From Pycnococcus provasolii (taxonomy: Eukaryota > Chlorophyta > Pseudoscourfieldiophyceae > Pseudoscourfieldiales > Pycnococcaceae), in assembly GCA_938743325.2 (NCBI GenBank), contig OW568864.1, positions 1 through 64,000 of the forward strand: a DNA stretch of 64,000 nucleotides. The letters run 5' to 3'. A program made the position numbers and the translations under genes. Position 1 is the first letter of the stretch, and each line of letters opens with the position of its first letter. Of the stretch, positions 59,372 through 64,000 are shown in pieces. Under the pieces are notes generated by a model. It saw nothing but the letters and a program-made list of their open reading frames with translations. It had not been told where the DNA came from and did not search any database.

Positions 59372-61522
59372 CTAGTAGACGCGCTTCTTCGGCGGCACCG
59401 TGTACGTACCAAGCTTCAGCTCGGTTTTGTCCTCCGGGAACACCTCCGCCATTTTCTTGAACGGCACCTCGCCACCCTTGACATTCTCGAAAAGATCCTT
59501 GTCATTGAGCGTGTAGCTGTGCACCGGACGGTAGTCCACCGTCGTGGCGTTCAATTTCGGCTCCGGGTCCACCCACGCGAGCGAGTGCTTCATCCAGTTC
59601 ACATCGTCGCGATCCGGGAAGTTTTCGTGAGCGTGAGCGCCGCGCGACTCCTTGCGCGCTTCCGCGGAGTGCATGATTGGCAGAGCATTCTGCAGAAGGT
59701 TCTCAAGCTCGAGCGTCTCGACGAGATCCGTGTTCCACGCCATGCCGCCTTGGTCGGACACCTTCACATCGGCAAACTTTGCGTAGATCTCGTCCATCTC
59801 CTTCTTGCCCTCCGCGAGCGTCTCAGACGTGCGGTACACCGCCGCGTTTGCCTGCATCGCCTTCTGCATTTCCCTCCGAATTTCCGCGGTGGGAATCGCG
59901 CCGTTGGCGTAGCGCAGCTTGTGCAGGCGCTCGATCGAAGCCTCGCCGGCATTCGCGGGAAGCGGCGGCTGCGCGGCGCCGGGCTTCATCAGCTCGCCGA
60001 CGCGGTTCGCGCACGCGCGGCCGAAAACGACGATGTCGAGCAGGCTGTTGGCGCCGAGTCGGTTCGCGCCGTGCACCGACGCGCACGCAGCCTCTCCCGC
60101 AGCCATGAGGCCTGGAACCACGTGGTCGGGGTTGCCGTCCTTCACCGTCACCACCTCGCCGAGATGGTTCGTGGGGATGCCACCCATGTTGTAGTGCACC
60201 GTCGGCAGCACCGGGATGGGTTCCTTGGTGACGTCCACGCCGGCGAAGATCGCCGCCGTCTCGGAGATGCCGGGAAGACGCTCGGCAAGCAGCTCCGGCG
60301 GCAAGTGGTTCAGGTGAAGGTAGATGTGGTCCTTCTCCGGACCCACGCCGCGCCCCTCGCGGATCTCCATCGTCATCGCTCGCGAGACGACGTCGCGCGA
60401 CGCGAGATCCTTCGCCGTGGGCGCGTACCGCTCCATGAATCGCTCACCCTCGCTGTTGCGTAGGATGCCTCCCTCTCCGCGGCTTCCCTCGGTGATCAGG
60501 CAGCCGGCGCCGTAGATGCCCGTGGGGTGGAACTGCACAAACTCCATGTCCTCGAGCGGCAGGCCGGCGCGGATCGCCATACCGCCTCCGTCTCCCGTGC
60601 ACGTGTGCGCGGACGTGCAGCTGAAGTACGCGCGCCCGGCACCGCCGGTGGCGAGAATGGTCTGCGCGGAGCGGAAGCGGTGCAGCGTTCCATCCTCCAT
60701 GCAAAGTGCGAGCACACCGCGGCACGCGCCGTCGTCGTCCATGATGAGGTCGAGAGCGAAGTACTCGACGAAGAACTGTGTGTCGTGCTTGAGCGACTGC
60801 CCGTACAGCGTGTGGAGCATGGCGTGCCCCGTTCGGTCCGCGGCTGCGCAGCAGCGGTACGCCTGTCCGCCACGCCCAAAGTCAAGGCTCTGCCCTCCAA
60901 ACGCACGTTGGTACACGCGCCCATCGTCCGTTCGGCTGAATGGCATGCCGGCATTCTCGAGCTCGATAACAGCCTTGGGTGCCTCTCTGCACATGTAGTG
61001 GATCGCATCCTGGTCACCCAACCAGTCGCTTCCCTTGATGGTGTCGTACATGTGCCAGCGCCAGTCGTCCTCCGTCTACAATTTCGTTGCAATTTATACA
61101 TGTTGTGTGTGTGTGTGTGTGTGTATTGTGAGAAAGGGCTTTTTTTTTATAATATTTCCAACGCAGAAAAGAAAGCGACGTACCATGTTAGCGAGCGCGG
61201 CATTGATTCCTCCCTGCGCAGCGACTGTGTGCGAGCGCGTCGGGAATAGCTTGGTGATACACGCGGTTTTGAATCCCGACGACGCAAGTCCGAATGCGGC
61301 GCGCAGACCCGCGCCACCGGCGCCGACGACCACGGCGTCGAAGGTGTGGTCGACGATGGGGTACTCGGACGAGGCGGCGGCGGCTGCTGCTGGTGCCTGC
61401 GACGACGCGAAATTTCTCTTCGAAAAGAGCTGCAGTCCGGGTAGAGCAGAGAGAGGTGCAGCAGGCACGAGCGAGGCCGCAGACCCTAGTGCAGGGGCGA
61501 GGCGGCGCATGAGCGCGGACAT
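59372..61522 (-). CDS. SDH1: Succinate dehydrogenase flavoprotein subunit, mitochondrial
   Basis: Two exons (61522-61184 and 61075-59372) with a 108-bp phase-0 intron encode 680 residues. It is the FAD-binding catalytic subunit of complex II. Exon 1 has a mitochondrial presequence, the Rossmann motif [16 protein letters not shown], and [10 protein letters not shown] with the His that binds FAD covalently. Exon 2 begins [24 protein letters not shown]. It includes [23 protein letters not shown] and [17 protein letters not shown], and ends with the family C-terminal domain. The join NM|TEDDW matches mitochondrial SDHA. Confidence 0.97.
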
Positions 61523-61747
61523 GTCAGACTAAGGGAGGGGAAGGGGAGGGACCGCGTCAGGGAACCCAGTTTGTTGTCGACGTCGACAACAACCCCAGGG
61601 CGTTAGGGTTTGGGGCCTCGAGGGGAAGATGCGCTAACCCTAAGTGCTTTGCTGGAAACCCTAACGCCGCTTTATTCTCTGGTTCCCAGTTCAAACGGTT
61701 TTGACCTCCTGAGTCACCTTCCCTCCCCAAGCCAAGTTGGGGTCGCC
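61523..61747. promoter_or_regulatory. Divergent SDH1/lipase promoter with perfect 22-bp palindrome
   Basis: A 225-bp gap. A 22-bp perfect palindrome at 61571-61592 has the half-site TTGTTGTCGAC and an ACGT core. Telo-box-like sequences follow on both strands: TTAGGGTTT at 61603-61611, CTAACCCTAA at 61634-61643 and AAACCCTAA at 61656-61664. A bZIP-type or similar dimeric factor could bind the palindrome; this is inference. Confidence 0.5.
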
Positions 61748-63448
61748 ATGGCCACGTCGCCGCGTGCGCAAGCGAACGCGCCGCAGTCTCGTGGTGGTGG
61801 TGGGGATGGTGGTGGGGGCGAGCGCCGACTTCTGTGCAGAACCATCGCACCGCCGGCTCTCGCGGGCGCCGCGGCGTTCGCCATCTCAAGCGGAATCACC
61901 TTCAAACTCACCTCAGGACACTGGGGAATCACGGCCGCGGTGTCCATACCCACGGCTCTGGGAGCGGCGTTTCTCGTGCGGACGTCCATATCCGCACGAA
62001 CCGCGAGGATCTTTGCGCGATGGAGAGAGTCCACGGACGTCGTCGCCAAACTCGCTGACCGCCTCTCCACCGAAACAAACTTAAGGAACCTCAGAAGACC
62101 ACTTCCAGTCAACCTCGCGCTGCTCGGAGCCGTGCAGCGGAAACTCGCAAAGGAAGACTTGGTTGAGTCCCAAGACGCCGGGTCGTCGCTGCTCAGCGCA
62201 GTCTTCGCGCCGTCGCCACCGACGACTTCGGAACTGCACGAAGCAAACAGATTCATGAAGTTTGCCACAGCAGCGTACGGACACGCGCTCATGATGGCGT
62301 TTGGAACGGCTTCCGTCAACCCGAGCATGCTGCGAAAGTTTGGTGGCGTTGCATTGGACAGGCACGCCATATGCAACCACACGGGCGTTGGCGAAAAGGA
62401 CGTCGCGCTGACGAACCTTGGCTTGGACGAGGACCCGAACTGCCCACGCCACTTCGTTGCTGTGGACCGCTCGACGCGAAGCGTGGTACTTGCGATACGC
62501 GGGACGGCGTCTATCTCAGACGCTCTGTGCCACGACCTCGTCGCCGTTGCCGAGCCCTTCTGTGGCGGGAGGGCGCACCACGGAATGGCGCTCGCCGCGC
62601 GCGAGCTGCACAGACAGGCGATGCCTGCCGTCGTCGATGCTCTCGAGGCACACCCAGGCTACGGGCTGGTCGTCACTGGCCATAGCATGGGCGGTGGAGC
62701 GGCGGCACTCTTGACGACGCTCATCCTTCACGACGCGCGTGCGACGAAACGTGGCTTTGGCTGGCCATTTGGCCTAGGCGCGAAATCCAAGCCATCTGCC
62801 GAGGATGGTGACGCGAAGGCGTCGTCGTCGTCGTCGATGACGACGACGACGATGACGAACGCGGATCCGCCGCCGTGTGTGCCGCAAGGTACATCCGTGC
62901 GCTGCTTCGCATTTGCTCCACCTCCTGTCTTTGCAGGCGACGCGTTGGGTGCGTCGGTGACGCAGGCATACTGCTGCGGCGACGACGTCGTCCCACACCT
63001 CAGCGTGAATGCCGTCCGCGACGTGCTCGAGGCGCTGTCTCGCGTGGATGCGTTTGAAATGCCCGTTCGCACGACGCTCGCCGTCGCCGTGGGGGCGAAG
63101 CCACCCCCACAGGGTCTGGTTGACGTGGTGACGGACCGTTCCAACGCACCGCGTCGCACGCGAAGCAGCGTGGCTGTGGCACCCAAGCTACGCATACCCG
63201 CGTCGCGTGTCGTGCTGTTGCATCGCGCGGACAACAGATCCGCCGCGGCGCGCATGCGCCGGCGTCGTCTGAGCGCGCGCCATGACGCGTCGTATGCGGA
63301 GACGAGCGGCGTGACGGCTTGTAGTCCCGAGGCACTTGCTGACGTGCTGACTTATTTCTCACCGGACATGGTGAGCGACCACTTTTTCAGCTCGTACGAA
63401 AGGGCACTCGCGCAAGCTGCTGGCAGCAGTTCGGCTGAGAATGTGTAA
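61748..63448 (+). CDS. Class 3 lipase, sn1-DAG-lipase-like
   Basis: A 566-residue protein. Two N-terminal membrane segments (APPALAGAAAFAISSGI and ITAAVSIPTALGAAFLV) precede an alpha/beta-hydrolase domain. VLAIRGTASISDALCHDL starts the lipase core. The nucleophile is in VVTGHSMGGGAAALL, and CFAFAPPPVF and GDDVVPHLSVNAVRDVL carry the region of the catalytic Asp. The His is probably in RVVLLHRADN. A disordered Ser/Thr/Asp loop at 355-380 interrupts the domain. The architecture (membrane helices then lipase_3) resembles diacylglycerol lipases. ATG at 61748 is the first with a good context. Confidence 0.88.
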   Translation: MATSPRAQANAPQSRGGGGDGGGGERRLLCRTIAPPALAGAAAFAISSGITFKLTSGHWGITAAVSIPTALGAAFLVRTSISARTARIFARWRESTDVVAKLADRLSTETNLRNLRRPLPVNLALLGAVQRKLAKEDLVESQDAGSSLLSAVFAPSPPTTSELHEANRFMKFATAAYGHALMMAFGTASVNPSMLRKFGGVALDRHAICNHTGVGEKDVALTNLGLDEDPNCPRHFVAVDRSTRSVVLAIRGTASISDALCHDLVAVAEPFCGGRAHHGMALAARELHRQAMPAVVDALEAHPGYGLVVTGHSMGGGAAALLTTLILHDARATKRGFGWPFGLGAKSKPSAEDGDAKASSSSSMTTTTMTNADPPPCVPQGTSVRCFAFAPPPVFAGDALGASVTQAYCCGDDVVPHLSVNAVRDVLEALSRVDAFEMPVRTTLAVAVGAKPPPQGLVDVVTDRSNAPRRTRSSVAVAPKLRIPASRVVLLHRADNRSAAARMRRRRLSARHDASYAETSGVTACSPEALADVLTYFSPDMVSDHFFSSYERALAQAAGSSSAENV

Positions 63449-63494
63449 AGAAGTTTTTTTTGTTGTTGTTGTACGAGAGAAATGTTTTTTTTAC

Positions 63495-64000
63495 TTAACG
63501 CAACATGCGCGCGGAGACGACAGGTTTGTACTTCGACGCGATTCTCTTCGCCGCTGCCGCTCCCGCGGCGTGCGCTTGTTTTTTCGTCGCCGCAGCGACG
63601 GGCGTATCGTCGAAGACGTCAATGCCGTGCTTTCGTTCGTCGTCGTCGTCGTCGTCGTCGTCGTGGTGCTCCGGCGTTGCTGTGGGTCGGTCTGGGATGT
63701 GCCTCCTGTATGCCTCCGGCGTGATATCTTTGAGCGGTTTCCTCGCCGCCGCCGCCGCCGCGGCCGCTGTGTTCGCTTGACTTTTGTACAGAGACGCGCC
63801 GAGTGCCGTGGCCGTCGCCCCGTTAAGGTTCACCCTCCGCGTACTCGCCGCGTGCGTGGGCGTGACGAATGCTGAGGCGGCTGCTGAAGACGGTGAATGA
63901 GCACACTGCACCACCCCACTATTCTGACTTCGAGCCCGCCCACGCACGTTCGGGTCTCTGTTTTCCTTGTCGTCGAGCACGTGAAAGGAAGGAGGAAGTC
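63495..64000 (-). CDS. Hypothetical Ala/basic-rich protein, 5' end outside window
   Basis: About 161 residues are visible and the frame remains open to the window end. No ATG is present in frame near the right edge. A pyrimidine-rich stretch followed by CGACAAG, or an exon beyond 64000, may provide the true start. Recognisable features are KENRDPN at the visible N-terminus, KPLKDITPEAYRRHIPD in the middle, an Asp tract and a basic C-terminal tail (AKRIASKYKPVVSARMLR). KEN and KPLKDIT-like stretches occur in APC/C substrates and mitotic regulators. Identity is unknown. Confidence 0.5.
   Translation of the reverse strand, partial: LPPSFHVLDDKENRDPNVRGRARSQNSGVVQCAHSPSSAAASAFVTPTHAASTRRVNLNGATATALGASLYKSQANTAAAAAAAARKPLKDITPEAYRRHIPDRPTATPEHHDDDDDDDDERKHGIDVFDDTPVAAATKKQAHAAGAAAAKRIASKYKPVVSARMLR

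Noticed and set aside
59330-60463. 377-codon plus-strand open frame
   Set aside because: Antisense shadow of SDH1.

Overview
This is a eukaryotic nuclear chromosome end. Base 1 lies inside a C-strand telomere (CCCTAA repeats, G-strand TTAGGG), so the window runs inward from a left telomere. Nuclear genes for plastid-targeted proteins (acyl-ACP desaturase, glutamyl-tRNA reductase, a CemA/PxcA-type envelope protein, an EGY-like site-2 protease), a GARP/LUX-type transcription factor, an IQM-family protein and a channelrhodopsin point to a green alga. Genes are dense, introns are few and short (80-279 bp, GT-AG), and centriole genes (delta-tubulin, a CEP295-like protein) imply a flagellate or a close relative. 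Prasinophyte-grade chlorophyte is my inference; the species cannot be named from this sequence.

Layout. 1-290: telomere and degenerate telomere. 300-2300: subtelomere with a broken retrotransposon RNase H and a perfect 165-bp direct repeat. 2427-6361: a GT29 sialyltransferase-like gene and a three-exon channelrhodopsin-like gene. 7419-63495: about 37 further protein genes plus one interrupted reading frame. From 7419 onward the strands alternate almost strictly, giving 17 convergent pairs (gaps about 46-310 bp) and about 17 divergent pairs.

Functional groups. Mitochondrial respiration: GRIM-19, an NDUFB11/ESSS-like subunit, SDH1, QCR6, and PGS1 for cardiolipin. Centriole and microtubule: delta-tubulin, CEP295-like, GCP3. 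Endomembrane and cell surface: GT29, a sialidase-like protein, a second putative glycosyltransferase, SLC35F6-like, TMEM184, DNAJC25, a CotH-like secreted protein and two small secreted proteins. RNA and translation: SF3B5, CNOT10, REXO4, DPH7. Lipids: sterol C5-desaturase, acyl-ACP desaturase, a DAG-lipase-like enzyme and a TLC-domain protein.

Main points of interest: (1) a channelrhodopsin in which the aligned counterion and pore glutamates are replaced and the C-terminal receiver domain has lost its phospho-chemistry residues; (2) a very young LTR element in miniature (two identical 226-bp LTRs, 5-bp target duplication) sitting inside a short reading frame that reads through if the insert is removed; (3) strand alternation; (4) a start codon split by an intron in QCR6; (5) a sialyltransferase-like and a sialidase-like gene in one window.
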